Of a DNA stretch of 64,000 bases, positions 12,097 to 22,712 are shown piece after piece. The stretch is from Chaetorhynchus papuensis. Its lineage: Eukaryota; Chordata; Aves; Passeriformes; Rhipiduridae. How positions within the stretch are numbered: position 1 is the stretch's first letter; every line of letters begins with the position of its first letter. The translations under genes were made by a program, and so were the position numbers. The stretch spans positions 458,310 to 522,309 of the forward strand of contig VWYX01000279.1 in NCBI GenBank assembly GCA_013396525.1. Reading direction: 5' to 3'. The notes beneath the pieces are model-generated. The model ran no database searches. It was not told the DNA's origin and saw only the letters and a program-made list of their open reading frames with translations.

Positions 12097-12186
12097 ACGG
12101 AATTGTGGCATGGATTGAGTTGAAAGGGACTTCTAGACCTTAAAGACCTTAAAACTCATCTCGTTCCAACCCCCTGCCATGGGTAA
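12097..12186 (-). mobile_element. CR1 LINE short 3' fragment
   Basis: The plus strand reads TTCACGGAATTGTGGCATGG, a GAGTTGAAAGGGACTT block, a duplicated GACCTTAAA word, then CATCTCGTTCCAACCCCCTG and CCATGGG, where it stops. Only about 90 bp of CR1 3' UTR remain. The GACCTTAAAGACCTTAAAA step is a small internal duplication. Confidence 0.85.
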
Positions 12187-13670
12187 TTCTTATTCGATGC
12201 TTGAAAATATCCTAAAAAAATCTTTCTGGAGAGGTGAATAGGAATCTTTTTGGTGGGAGTACTCAACCCATTTTTAAATCAAGCACATTTAAGTTTTCCT
12301 ATATTAAACATAGATTTGTTCCATGTCACATGTGAAATATCCCAAGTTTCTTTTTCTGGAAAAGTTATAGGTTACTTTTACACAGAGGCACTACTAGAAA
12401 TAGATGCACTGCTGTCTGACTGGTGGTTTCTGCTAAAGGACTACTGGTCAAATCAGCCTTGTGATCTTCAGATCCTCCTCCTGTTGTGTACTTTCAGGAA
12501 AGTAATTTTAAACCCTGTGATTTCTTTTGCCGTGATTCTTTCTGCACAAACCACACCTTTGTGCAATTTAGCAGAGCTCTGAGATAGGATGGGTTGGATT
12601 CATGGTGCAGAGGTCTGTACTGCAGAGCTATAGTCTGACTGTCTTTAGTCCCCTAGGAAATTAAAGGAGAAAAGAGATGACATCTGGGTTCTACACAGAT
12701 AATCCTTAAATTCTTATCAAGTAAACTGCCCTAAATGTGACATTTCTTCTTAAAATTAGAAAATTCTTCATGCTAGCTGATTTGGAGATATTTTCACTGC
12801 AGAGGTCTACGGTATAGACAGCTGAACACTGTTCCCATTCTCCATGGCTGAGAATCTCTTGCAGGTTTTTGCGCACATGATTATCAACACACATTTTTCA
12901 TAATTCATTTATTACAATGACAGGGTCTTGTTAAGTAAAAGAGATGAATTTTCTGTTTAGACAGATGTTAACCTCCAGGTGTGCAAGCTTTTCTACAAGG
13001 ACAGCTGCATGAACTCACCTGGAATACAAACTGCAGAGACTATTTAAGTAATATTTACATCATTGGATATATTGATGGAACGGGAAGATACAAAGTGACT
13101 GCACACAATCAATAGAAATGGAGCTCCAATTGTGGCTCTAGTGCATGGGATCAAAGCAAAACTCTATATATTTTATGTTAGTGGTTTAAATACAGATGTC
13201 CAGCATGGTGCTCTTGGTAAGCCAAAAGGGTTAGCTCAAGAGCAATCACGGCTTGTCCATAAGTTGTGCAATAAATCCACATGATCCAACAATCCACATG
13301 AGGCATTCTTTGCTTGACACAAACCTCAACAGCCCCTCTTGGCAACCAACTTGGGGCTCGGAGGGTTTGAGATAACAACAGATTTGATTCCTATGTGCAA
13401 GATCAAATTTATCGCTGTTACTGTTGTTTAGCTCTTAATTGTCAGGCTGTAAGTGACATGAGACAGCAGGAGCTGCCACACATCATGGCAGAGCCACGGC
13501 AGTACTAAGCATCTCTCCAGGAAGTACCCAAGCATGGTACAGATATAAAAGATTAATCACAAAAGTACATTCTCCGCTTGCGTCTCCTGTCTTCTTAGCA
13601 TCCAACCTGTCAACATTTATGACCACGTTAAACTCCAGTCCTGCTCTTTGTCCCCTCATTCTTAGCTAGA
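12187..13670. other. Non-coding DNA, one region of possible constraint
   Basis: No gene. The longest frame, 110 codons at 12250-12582 on the plus strand, is hydrophobic and AT-driven, with no motif. The part from 13400 to 13560 (TTATCGCTGTTACTGTTGTT, AGCTCTTAATTGTCAGGCTG, AAAGATTAATCAC) is unique and mildly enhancer-like. Nothing else stands out. Confidence 0.4.
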
Positions 13671-14187
13671 TCCTACTTGGAGGCCTGCCTCCAGCTCTGG
13701 GATCCGCAGCACAGGAAGGAAATGGACCTGTTGGAGCAAGTCTGGAGGATGGGATTGAGTTGATCAGAGGGATGGAGCGTCTCTGTTATGGAGAAAGGGT
13801 GGGAGAATTGGGGTAATTCAGCCTGGAAAAGAGGAGGTTTGGGGTGACCTAATTGCAGCCTTCCAGTACGTGAAGGGAGCTTACAAGAAAGATGGGGAAA
13901 GACATTTTACTAGGGCCTGGGGTGTTAGGATGAGGGGGAATGCCTTCAATCTGACAGAGAGTAGGTTTAGATCAGATATTAGGAAGAAATCCTTCCCTGT
14001 GAGGGTGGTGATGCCCTGACACAGGTTACCCAGAAAATCTGTAGCTACCCCATCCCTGGAAGTGTTCAAAGCCAGGTTGGACAGGGCTTGGAGCAACCTG
14101 GGATAGTGGAAGGTGTCCCTGCCCATGGCAGGGACGTTGGAAATCGATGAGATTTAAGGTCCCTTCCGAACCAGGCAATTCTATGAG
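13671..14187 (+). mobile_element. CR1 LINE 3' fragment (about 520 bp)
   Basis: One of the longest CR1 copies here. It starts in the ORF2 segment that encodes LEACLQLWDPQHRKEMDLLE-like sequence (CTTGGAGGCCTGCCTCCAGC). It passes through TTCAGCCTGGAAAAGAGGAG, GATATTAGGAAGAAATCCTT, CCCTGGAAGTGTTCAAAGCC and GGAGCAACCTGGGATAGTGG, and ends GGCAATTCTATGAG. Several stops and frameshifts break ORF2, so it is dead. The 5' truncation is typical of target-primed reverse transcription. Confidence 0.95.
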
Positions 14188-14920
14188 GTGTAATTGTATG
14201 TATTGTAGAGATGTTAAGATCAATAAAATAATCTTCAACCTTACGGTCTCTTCAGTTTTGTCAAAGTTATGTCACAAGTAGCCTTATTTTCCAAAAATGT
14301 CTAGAGATTTTGAAAGGCTCCTCTGCTGAAAGCCAATCTCAGACCATGGACTACTGGAAGAGGTCACTTAGTGTGTCGCTCTTCCAAGAAAAATCAAATA
14401 TACCTCAGTAATTTCTGGCTGATGTTAATTTAATCTATTTTTTAAAATATGAAATACTGAAGACTGCAAGCTTTCCGGGTTTTATTAAAAGATTTTTCTT
14501 AGCATCTAGCTACAGTCGAGCTTTAGTGCCTCATGTCACAATCATGAAGTAGAACATGAAGCAGAAAACTGAAGTATTTTTTTTTTTACTCAAAACCAGT
14601 AATTTTTTTGTAGCAATTGTCAGAGTAGAAGAAAAAGCAGCATAATTTCGCAACAGACCTATATCAACCATACTTTCCTGGGGAAAAAATAGTCTTTGTT
14701 TTAATCTTCTAATTAATATAGCCAAAAAATACAAAATAAAACTTGAAACTCATAATCAAACTGTTTGTAGAGACTTATATGGAAGTTCTAGTTTCTTTTG
14801 TGGATTAATGAACTTATTTTCAAAATCTTTAACATATGTTCATTTCTAACATTTATTGACGGTTTCTGTGTTCTCTTTATATTCAGTTGATACTCATGAA
14901 TCAGCGCTACTGCAAAGGTA
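14188..14920. other. AT-rich non-coding DNA
   Basis: No gene or known repeat. A T-run and A-rich patches surround 14570-14600. A 67-codon minus frame at 14531-14734 is AT-driven. Confidence 0.5.
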
Positions 14921-15082
14921 AATCACGGAATCACAGAATGGTTTGGGTTGGAAGTGACCTAAAAGATCATCCAGTTTTGACCCCCTGCTGTGGCTAGGGA
15001 CACCTTTCACTAGACCAGGTTACTCTGAGCTCTGTCCAACCTGGCCTTGAACACTTCCAGGGATGGGGCAGATGCCACCCTT
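14921..15082 (-). mobile_element. CR1 LINE 3' fragment
   Basis: The plus strand runs AATCACGGAATCACAGAATG, GTTTGGGTTGGAAGTGACCT, ACACCTTTCACTAGACCAGG, CTGTCCAACCTGGCCTTGAA and ACACTTCCAGGGATGGGGCA, then stops. It is about 160 bp and 5'-truncated, with CpG-decayed octamers (CACGG, CACAG). Confidence 0.93.
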
Positions 15083-15839
15083 GTGTAGGTGTCACTCTCC
15101 TTTACCTTGGAATAAGCACAGAACACACAAAGCAATAGTCTTCTTTCATCTGTGTGTTAGTGTAGACACCCAGATCCTCTGAGCTGCAAGTCCTCCTCCC
15201 CACCCAGCCAATGTCCTGAGGCAGCCACCGTGCCCGTGTTAGACACACCTCCCACTGCAAATGCATAATTTTCTCATCTGGGTCATATGAATAATAATAG
15301 AGACAGGTCTTTTTTCTCCATTTTTTGTTGCTTTCGATCTGACGTTATTTCAGCATTGAATGGCTGAATTCACTGGAATTCACCGAACTTTGTAACTCCT
15401 TGCAAACCAAACCGTATACCAGGGCTCTGCAGTTGCAGGTTTAAGAGCTGCCATTTGGCTTGGAGATACTTAGTCCCCCTTGGTTCAAACTCAAGCTGCA
15501 CTTCCTATAAATCCCATTGATAGAAGATAAATTCCCTTCTCATTTCAATCTCTTAAAATATATTGCCTTCTCTTTTTGTAAAATTTTCTTCCACAAATGG
15601 CACATTTGACTATATTTTTATTTCCATGAAAAGGAAGGAGTATCCTCCACTTCTTTTTAGCTTGTCCTGAAATATTCACAGCAAAGGAAGAAAACATGTT
15701 AAAACAGGAAAGAGCAGGCTCTAAAGAACAAGAAAATTGTCAACACTTTGGCCTTCACAAGCTCAGGAAAAGAGCTGATACCTCACACTTTCATGGAAAT
15801 GAAGATGTTAATGAGGAAACAGGGTAGAGAGTGAGAAAG
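15083..15839. other. Non-coding DNA, nothing recognised
   Basis: Unique DNA of mixed composition between a CR1 fragment and the conserved-looking block that follows. No frame, repeat or hairpin is convincing. Confidence 0.45.
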
Positions 15840-16111
15840 GGAAACAAAGAGTGTCGTTTCTGGGCCTTTATTTTGTAAATATTTGGACTCGCGCAAATTT
15901 GTTAATTGAGGCAATTGATTTTTGCCTGAAAATGGTCACAATGTCTAATTCATTAAAGCCTAAAATAACATCCTTTGGGCTAAACGGGGTCATTTCATTT
16001 GTAACCTTTTAGTGATGTATTAACAATTTGGAGGCATTTCGGTGCATATCTTAAAAAGTGCCACATTAACAGGAATGGGCCCGGAGAAAGAAAAAAAAAG
16101 AAAGAAGTTAC
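15840..16111. promoter_or_regulatory. Candidate conserved non-coding element
   Basis: Repeat-free DNA with CTCGCGCAAATTTGTTAATT, the small inverted repeat AATTG-AGG-CAATT at 15904-15916, CTAATTCATTAAAG and TGTCTAATTC. TAAT-type homeodomain cores and isolated CpGs kept in AT-rich DNA are typical of vertebrate developmental enhancers. This is inference from composition; no target gene is visible in the window. Confidence 0.3.
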
Positions 16112-16156
16112 AAACACACACGCATGCAGGAGCGCACACACACACACACACACAGA
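16112..16156. repeat. (CA)n microsatellite
   Basis: ACAAACACACACGCATGCAG, then GCGCACACACACACACACAC and ACAG: an interrupted dinucleotide array of about 45 bp. The overlapping His/Thr-rich and Cys/Val-rich frames are artefacts. Confidence 0.95.
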
Positions 16157-16640
16157 GAACACATGGCCTCCAGCCCCTGTCCTTCCTCTTCTGCAGCATT
16201 TTAAGGTCTGTGTTTAATATTGCCAAGCCTACTTGAGTGATAAATGCAACTGTATAAAAATTACTTATTACAAGCTGTCATGTTGCCTCACTCACATCAC
16301 AGGGCTAGAGGCACTGTACATAAAGCTCGAATCTCCACCTTGACAGCATCGGCAGCGCTTTAAAATAAAATGCTTTCAGTCATGAATACAAAACATAATT
16401 TACCTTTTCATAATACTTCAGTTTGGAAACACTTTGGAAAGCTCATGTTACCGTCAAACCTTTACCTGAGCTGTGCCAGCACCCAGTTAATTCCGAGTTG
16501 TCAATTTACTTCAGCACTGCTTTCCATCACTTAGCCTTTGAAGAAACATTAAGCTGTTCAAATTGCCATCCCCTTAATTTTTTTTTTTTTTTTAAGTTAT
16601 ATTTATCCTCAGTTCTTTGGTGGTGAGTAGCTGACACAAT
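16157..16640. other. Non-coding DNA, part possibly conserved
   Basis: From 16290 to 16390 the sequence is unique with isolated CpGs (AAGCTCGAATCTCCACCTTG, CATCGGCAGCGCTTTAAAAT). A T-run of about 16 lies at 16580-16595. No gene. Confidence 0.35.
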
Positions 16641-17195
16641 AGGATTATTCCAAGCATTAAATTACAATTTGGGAGAGTGCCTGCTCGCTACGTTTCTTTT
16701 TCAGAACCCCCCTCGCTGCATGTTCACAGAGCCAGAAAATATTCCTGACTCTCATTCTCTGCTTTCCCCACACCTTTTCCATAGAGTCCAGTTACACAAT
16801 TCCCCTTGAATTGCTCCTCCCTTCCAACGTCTGGCTGAGATCAGAGGTTTAATTCCTTGCTGTGGTAGCCCAGCCACCCCTTTTCTCCTGCATTAATACT
16901 GTACTGATGCTTAAACATAAAAGCTCACTGTAAGCTGTGAATGTCAGCGAGATGGAAATTGAAAGTGAAGGTTCCAGGGAGACTGGCCGGGTAAGAAGTG
17001 ATGCGTTGTGACTGTTTTTATAGTTGGTCATGATGCATACAGTATGTGAAGTTCCCATCTGTACTGGTGTCTGCCCACCAGCCACCCTGCCACATTCGCA
17101 AAAGTGGCTCCAGCACCGAGCGCAATCGGAACAGAACTGCAGATGCCTCCCTTTAGCCCAAATTTCTTTTGACAATGTTCACATCCAGTTAGGGC
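16641..17195. promoter_or_regulatory. Candidate conserved non-coding element cluster
   Basis: Balanced-composition unique DNA flanked by AT-rich sequence, with CpGs kept (TGCTCGCTACG, AACGTCTGG, CACCGAGCGCAATCGG) and words such as CATGATGCATACAGTATGTG. A 108-codon minus frame (16849-17175) and a 69-codon plus frame (17024-17233) overlap here. Neither shows a domain, so I read this as regulatory rather than coding. Confidence 0.3.
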
Positions 17196-17274
17196 CCAAA
17201 GTGCTTGTACTTGTCAGGAGGGATAAGGAGTGAGGAAAGTAGTCCCTTTTCAAAAGCGAAACAGAATCGCCAAA

Positions 17275-17410
17275 GGAAATATTTTCTCTTCTTCCCCCCT
17301 CCTCTCTCTCTTCAGCTGCCCCCACCTTTGCAACCCCCTGTCCTCCCCCTCCCTCCTCCAGAGATGCAATGTCCAAAAAAAGAAAAGAAAAAAAAAGGGA
17401 AAAAAATAAT
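17275..17410. repeat. Pyrimidine-rich tract switching to purine-rich tract
   Basis: From about 17284 to 17362 the plus strand is nearly all C and T (TCTTCCCCCCTCCTCTCTCT, CCTGTCCTCCCCCTCCCTCC). After a short break, 17374-17408 is nearly all A and G (AAAAAAAGAAAAGAAAAAAA). The two halves could form triplex or single-stranded structures. The Pro-rich and Glu/Gly-rich frames here are artefacts. Confidence 0.75.
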
Positions 17411-17860
17411 TAGATTGGCATCTCTGATACAGTTCTACAGAAATTTTCTTTTTATTTTTCGTCCAGCGATTGGTGGAGGAAGGAAATGCAACTGGGAGAG
17501 AGGCAGGGAGGGAAGACTTTGGATTTGACGGGGCTGACTACAACAGCCCACAGGAGACACATCATGCCCACGAGCTCTGGGATTCACCTACAGGGGGATT
17601 TGCTGTCCCTAGTGGGTTGCTTAGCTAGGTGATAGGAATGGGTGCATTTCCTATGCTATTTGAAGCTATTTTGATTCCACCCATACAGATATCATTTGCC
17701 AGAAACAAAATCTATTTCCCTTCATAATCTTATATTTTTTTTTTTAATTTTTTCTTGATTTTAATTTATTAAAGGATCATTTAACGAATAAAGGGAATGA
17801 TTATTTGGCTTATAACATAGAGTCAGAATTCAAAGATTTTCTGATTCTTATGGCTGATGA
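17411..17860. other. Non-coding DNA
   Basis: Repeat-free DNA with an AT-rich centre (17725-17800, T-run and TTAATTTATTAAAGG). No gene or repeat recognised. Confidence 0.4.
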
Positions 17861-17950
17861 CAGGTCCATAATCTTCAGCTTGCTGTGGCCACAGCTCTGT
17901 GCCTCAGTTTCCATAACTGTAGAACAGTGGAATAATGCAAAACTCAGTCA
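17861..17950 (+). mobile_element. MIR/CORE-SINE-like relic
   Basis: CTTGCTGTGGCCACAGCTCT, GTGCCTCAGTTTCCATAACT, GTAGAACAGTGGAATAATGC follows the order of the MIR body: GCTGTGTGACC..., TCTGTGCCTCAGTTTCC, TCTGTAAAATGGGGATAATG. The 14-base match GTGCCTCAGTTTCC is the strongest part. The copy is short and diverged. Confidence 0.5.
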
Positions 17951-18060
17951 GTAAAAGGCTCTGAAGATGGGTTCCTCCTCCTTTATTGGGTGGATATCTG
18001 GTGACCGATGTGTTGGAGATCAGAACAAGCGTCAGTAAATAAAGCCATATTTGTACAAAT
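17951..18060. other. Short spacer
   Basis: Unique sequence between the MIR-like relic and a CR1 fragment; nothing recognised. Confidence 0.4.
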
Positions 18061-18398
18061 AATCACAGAAGAATGGAATGGTTTGGATTGGAAGGAGCCT
18101 TAAAAGTCATCTTGTTACAACATCTTCTGTGGGCAGTGACACCTTCCACAGACCAGGTTGCTCCAAGTCCAGTCCAGCCTGGCCTTGAACACTTCCAGGG
18201 ATGGGGAAGGCACAACTGGGCAACATGTACCAGGATCTCACCACTTTCTGGGTAAAAAAATTTAATTCTCTTATCTAATCTAAACCTGTTTTCTTTCAGT
18301 TTGAAGCCATTCCCTCTTGTTCTGTCACTCCAGGTCCTTGTCCAAAGTCTCCCTCCAGCTCTCTTGGAGCCCCTTTGGGTACTGGAAGGTTGTAAGAC
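18061..18398 (-). mobile_element. CR1 LINE 3' fragment (about 340 bp)
   Basis: The plus strand has AATGGAATGGTTTGGATTGG, CACCTTCCACAGACCAGGTT, CCTTGAACACTTCCAGGGAT, TTCAGTTTGAAGCCATTCCC, CACTCCAGGTCCTTGTCCAA and GGGTACTGGAAGGTTGTAAG. These are the CR1 3' UTR and the C-terminal ORF2 region in reverse. A deletion has removed part of the GGGCAGCCACAGCTTCTCT segment. ORF2 frame is broken. Confidence 0.94.
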
Positions 18399-21182
18399 AT
18401 TAATAAGTGTTTCTAATCAAGCAAATATTGACGGCTGTGACATTTCCACTGTACTCATCCTGCAAAGTTCCCTCACCCCAACTCATCACTCTCACCTGGG
18501 CATACCTGATGTGAAAGGAACTTCACCCACTAAATCCAGAGGACTTGCAGAGATCCAACCTGTTCCTACTTCAGCAGAGGGAAGATGTTAAGAGGAAATC
18601 TCCTGTTCTCATTAGAGTGAAGACGATTTGACAGAGGCTCTTAATTTATCACCTAAATAAATGACCTTATTATTTAAAAAAAATCTTCTTTTAATTTGGA
18701 ATACAAATGTATCTGACATGCTGTCCAGCTACCTACCTTCCCCTATCTTTTAAAATCAGTAAGAATTCAATAGCAATAAATATTAGATTTATAATATGTA
18801 TTGTATATAGTATACACTGTCTGTAGAATAGAAGGTGGACAGGAGTTAACTATTAATAAGTAGATTCCTATAAAAAATATCCTTATATGTTTAAACAAAG
18901 TAGTAAATTTGGATTTTTTCCATAGTTTGGTTTCGAGAAGAGCTAGAAATCTGGGGAAATTTAGGCATCAAAGCACCTTAAATATTTTCAGACTGTATCA
19001 ATAATGCTTTCAGTTCTGGTAGGTGTATTAAGCAAACTGGCTGAATGGAGATTAAAAGACTAACAAATCCAAGACGACTCTGGTTTCAATATTGGATTAC
19101 AGGATCACATCAGAAAAAACCAAAATTTTATAGGAACCATGGGCTAAGTGCCAGTTGGTTGGCTGAAGTCATGATGATTCTGATTTTATTTTGCCCCCTG
19201 TCCACGGTAGCTGCAGTGTAGCCTCTGGAATCTCTGGCATGTGGGACAGCAGAGAACACGTTTATGGGCACTGCATGGTCTGAAAAAACTTTCGAGCAAA
19301 GTAGGCTCAGCTTGACTTTCATTCTCTGCCAGTTCCTGAGGACTCAGTTGTGTTATCCTGGTTCTCTGGGAAGAACTGCAGTTGCACAAGGCAGCTGAGG
19401 GATTATATCCAGGCTGTTGGCATAGTGTAGCAACATGACTGTAAACCTGGAAAATAGCCAGAGGGAATGAAAAAGGGGAGGAGCTCACCCCAACCACCCC
19501 AAGCAACCCAAAACAATCCCAAACAACCTAAATCCTCAAACAACCCAAAACAATCTTAAGATCTGGATGATCATTATAAAAAAACCTGGTTTCCCAGGTA
19601 GTCCTGAAGCTCTGGATTTTGTTCCTAGAGGAGCTGGATGTGCTTTTCCTCCATGTTGTCTCCACCTCATATTGGATCTGACCCATGTAGATGTTTCACA
19701 GTCCTGGAGAGGAGACAGAAAAGTTCAGGGAGGGCAGAAATCCATGAATCCATATTTAATCTCAACATCAGCAGGGATCCTTAACACAAACTTTTATTCC
19801 ACTTTGCAGAGCAACCGTCTGGTGGGAGGGGTACACCTAATTTATCCCCATGGGACTCAAAGGGAAATGAGACTGCAGGGACAATGAGTGAGCTGGCATC
19901 ACACAAACAAGCAAAAAAAAACCAAACCAAAAATAAAAGGAGGGAAAAAAAGGAGTTTAAGGGGGTTAGAATAACTGAGATTTTGCCTTCAGTCTTCGTG
20001 ATAAACTAACAACAGTTGAGTCAACTGATTGTAAAATTTAATGTACCCAAATGCCATTTAAATTTTTTTGAGATAGTACAAAACCAGCCCAGGCAAATCC
20101 ATACCACCCTCACAAAACTATCATCAGATGTGTTTCCTTCACTGGGAGAACACTCATTATAATGCTGGAATTCCACTTTGTGGAGGAGCTGGTGCATTCA
20201 GCTCAGTCACTGGCATTTGGAAGAGCTTTAATTAGCAGATTTCCCTCTTCCTCCACAGTTCACTGAAAGGAAGGATTGATGGTGAGTGGAACTGGACATA
20301 ATCACATGGAAGTTCTCTGAGGTTTTATAGAAAACCACGGTTTCCAAAAAGAGAAATACTCAAGATCAGTCCACTGTTTCTTACTCATAAACAAAGTTTT
20401 GAAAAGGGAGATGATCCTGTGCTGAGGTATTGAATTACAACTCCAATGGCTCCTTCCTAGACTCCCTCTGCAATCTCAGGGAAGTAATTTCAGTCCAGCT
20501 ATCCTCAAGTTTGATACGTATTCTAAAATTGTTTAGTGAGCTTCCTACTATGGACAGTGGAGAAGGAAGGAACCACGGGGTGGTTCCTCACTCTTGCTGT
20601 GCTTGCAGGTGAAACAGGACCAGGATATCTTCCCTGGCTCTGATGCCACTTGCCACTATCCAGTACTCCATACCTAAATCCTTTTACTGTCTAAAAGGGA
20701 GAGACTGCACCCAAACTGCATGTTAGAGTGTTATAAGCCAGCTTCCAGATAACAGCAGGGATTTTTTTGGGACAGTGCTGGATGCCTTAGGCTAAATGCA
20801 AATCACTGGCCACTCTAATAGCAAAAAAAAAAAAAAAAAAATTAATAAGCTCCTATTATAAATGACTGGACATCAAGCCAAGTAATTGCAAATGTTTCCA
20901 GACCCTTGAGCAGAAACAAACAGTGAAATTTCACATTAGAACTATGTGAAAGCTCTTGTTTCAGCACACAGCCAAGTGGTGCTTTGCTTCTTTAAATTTT
21001 ACTGGGAATTTTTAGGAGGAAATTAGAAGCTGATAACTACCAGGGAATTTGGGAGGAAGAAAAATGAAAGCTGTGTTTGCACAGGTTTGTGCAGTTGGAA
21101 ATAGCTGAGTTTCGCATGCCTCTGGCTCTTATGTTGGATTCCAGATACTGCAGATTACTACTTTGTCTTTTGGCTTAAATGT
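18399..21182. other. Non-coding DNA with low-complexity patches
   Basis: No gene. At 19487-19558 a degenerate CCCAAAACAA repeat (AACCACCCCAAGCAACCCAA, AACAACCCAAAACAATC) explains the Gly/Val-rich minus frame nearby. At 19900-19960 is an A-rich stretch and at 20823-20841 a run of 19 A. From 18770 to 18900 the DNA is AT-rich. Frames of 96-106 codons at 18301-18591, 19186-19506 and 19567-19887 have no domain. Confidence 0.45.
20823..20841. repeat. Poly-A run
   Basis: Nineteen consecutive A residues. No retrotransposed gene or SINE body is recognisable upstream, so I treat it as a simple repeat. Confidence 0.9.
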
Positions 21183-21290
21183 AGATGTAGGAACTTTTCC
21201 ACTGACTGCACAAAAAGGAAATACAAACCCTTCTTGTGGCACGATCCCATTCTTTACTGTTTTTTAACTTCTTCCAGTGACATCCCCATT
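21183..21290 (+). repeat. Copy 1 of an unclassified local repeat pair
   Basis: TTTTCCACTGACTGCACAAA, then CCCTTCTTGTGGCACGATCC and CATTCTTT. The same order of words occurs in the same orientation about 800 bp downstream at 21992-22100 (TTTTCCATTGACTGCACAAA, CCTCCTTGTGACACAATCCT). By eye the two agree at about three quarters of positions over 65 bases. I do not recognise the family. Confidence 0.55.
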
Positions 21291-21626
21291 GCTTTGGTGT
21301 GTCTGTTTAGGGAAGAAGAGTCCTCTGCTTTCTTGGTAGGCAGAGCTGGGATTGTGTGTGACACATGAGCAGAAGAGGGCAGAAAAAAAAATGAAATGTG
21401 AAATTGCCTCCCAGTCCTGACCTGAAGGAACTGTCCATCGGCTGGAAAAGTCCACACGCAAAATATTCATCCATCTTCCCTGTGCACTGTATGAGGACTG
21501 TCACCAGGAGTGCCAGTCTGCACCAGCTGAGTGCCATTTATCTGCTTGGAATTGAGTCTAACAAGTCATTCTGTGGAGCCTAGGACAGCAAATATACATC
21601 TGGTGAAAATGGTGTTCAGTTTCTTA
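21291..21626. other. Non-coding DNA between repeat copy 1 and a CR1
   Basis: Several minus-strand frames overlap here (21254-21537) in different phases; none shows a domain. No repeat recognised. Confidence 0.45.
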
Positions 21627-21776
21627 CCCGTCCCTGGAAGTATCCTCAAGGCCAGGTTGGACAGGACTTGAAGCAACCTGGTCTCTGGAAAGTGTCCCTG
21701 CCCATGGCAGGCGGTTGGAAGGAGATGAGCTTTAAGGTCTCTTCCAACTCAAACCATTCTATGATTCTGTATTCTG
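21627..21776 (+). mobile_element. CR1 LINE 3' fragment
   Basis: Forward copy: CCGTCCCTGGAAGTATCCTC, AAGGCCAGGTTGGACAGGAC, AGTGTCCCTGCCCATGGCAG, CTTTAAGGTCTCTTCCAACT, CAAACCATTCTATGATTCTG. About 150 bp covering the ORF2 tail and 3' UTR. It lies between the two copies of the local repeat pair. Confidence 0.93.
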
Positions 21777-21991
21777 AGTCAGAGTTGAGCCAGAAACCTA
21801 AAGTAAAGCCCTTGCTATTTCATGATAAATTCCTTTCAAATCAAAAGAAAGCATTACAGTTCTCTTTGGTACTTTCTCTGCTTTTAGAACTATATTCTAT
21901 TCTTATTCTGTGCTAATTTAGGTGTATCCTGGACTTCTGATGTGAATCTATCAATCAGACCTGTCATAGAGTGTTGTTTTTCAGATCAAGG
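21777..21991. other. Non-coding spacer
   Basis: Unique AT-rich DNA between a CR1 fragment and repeat copy 2. Confidence 0.4.
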
Positions 21992-22100
21992 CTACGAGCG
22001 GGAGGTTTTCCATTGACTGCACAAAAGGAAGAGTTGAACCTCCTTGTGACACAATCCTTTCTTCCTCTTTCTTAAGTTTTTTGACAGGAAAAAAACCCTT
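21992..22100 (+). repeat. Copy 2 of an unclassified local repeat pair
   Basis: Counterpart of 21183-21290, same strand. It reads TTTTCCATTGACTGCACAAA, AGGAAGAGTTGAACCTCCTT, GTGACACAATCCTTTCTTCC, and both copies continue into a TTTTTTAACTTCTT/TTCTTAAGTTTTTT stretch. It is either a local duplication later split by a CR1 insertion, or two members of an unknown dispersed family. Confidence 0.55.
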
Positions 22101-22524
22101 GTGAGTGATATCTCTTGCTTAGCCCCGTCTTCGAATCAGGTTACTTTGGCTGTACTGGCTGGCAGTGAGTATCAGTCATTTCAGATAATGCCCCATCTGC
22201 TTCTTCTCTGGCAATGAAGACTCAGAGTATAAAATTGAAGCCTTTGAACTCAGTCTGACTATTCTCTTTCTCTTTTCTCTTCTCTTAAAAGCGAATGAGA
22301 ACAGGTTTTTTTTTTGTGCACAAGTACCTTTGTAATATTTCTGCACCGCCACACAACGCTGCTGCTCATTGGAGATGAAGGATAGCCCAGTCCATAAGTA
22401 GCTGTTGTTAACTGGGGTAACTGATTGGAAAAATAATCTGATTATAGTACGGTAAATAGTAATTTTTTTTTCTTGGTGTTCTATATCTGTTTTTCAAAAC
22501 ATCAAAATAATGAAGGAGAAAATG
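22101..22524. other. Non-coding DNA
   Basis: No gene or repeat recognised; a pyrimidine-rich patch lies at 22258-22290 (TCTCTTTCTCTTTTCTCTTC). Confidence 0.45.
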
Positions 22525-22712
22525 GTAGTGAGGCCCTGGCACAGGTTGTCCAGAGAAGCTGTGGCATCCCCATCCCCATCAAGACCAGGTTGGATAGGGC
22601 CTGGAACAGCCTGGGTTAGAGGGAATTGTCCTTGCCCATGGCAGAGATGTCGGAATGAAGAACTTCTAGGTCCCTTCCAACCCAAACTGTTCTGTGATTC
22701 TGTGATTCTAAG
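22525..22712 (+). mobile_element. CR1 LINE 3' fragment
   Basis: Forward copy: GAGGCCCTGGCACAGGTTGT, CCAGAGAAGCTGTGGCATCC, AGACCAGGTTGGATAGGGCC, CCTTGCCCATGGCAGAGATG, then TTCCAACCCAAACTGTTCTG and TGATTCTGTGATTCT. Three terminal octamers are preserved. A short deletion removed the CCCTGGAAGTGTTC segment. Confidence 0.94.

Noticed and set aside
16020..16236. Cys/Val-rich minus frame and His/Thr-rich plus frame
   Set aside because: Direct products of the CA microsatellite at 16112-16156.
17205..17528. Pro-rich 107-codon plus frame and Glu/Gly-rich minus frame
   Set aside because: Both arise from the pyrimidine/purine tract.
20823..20841. Poly-A run as the tail of a processed pseudogene
   Set aside because: No gene-like or SINE-like body is recognisable upstream and no flanking target-site duplication is apparent.
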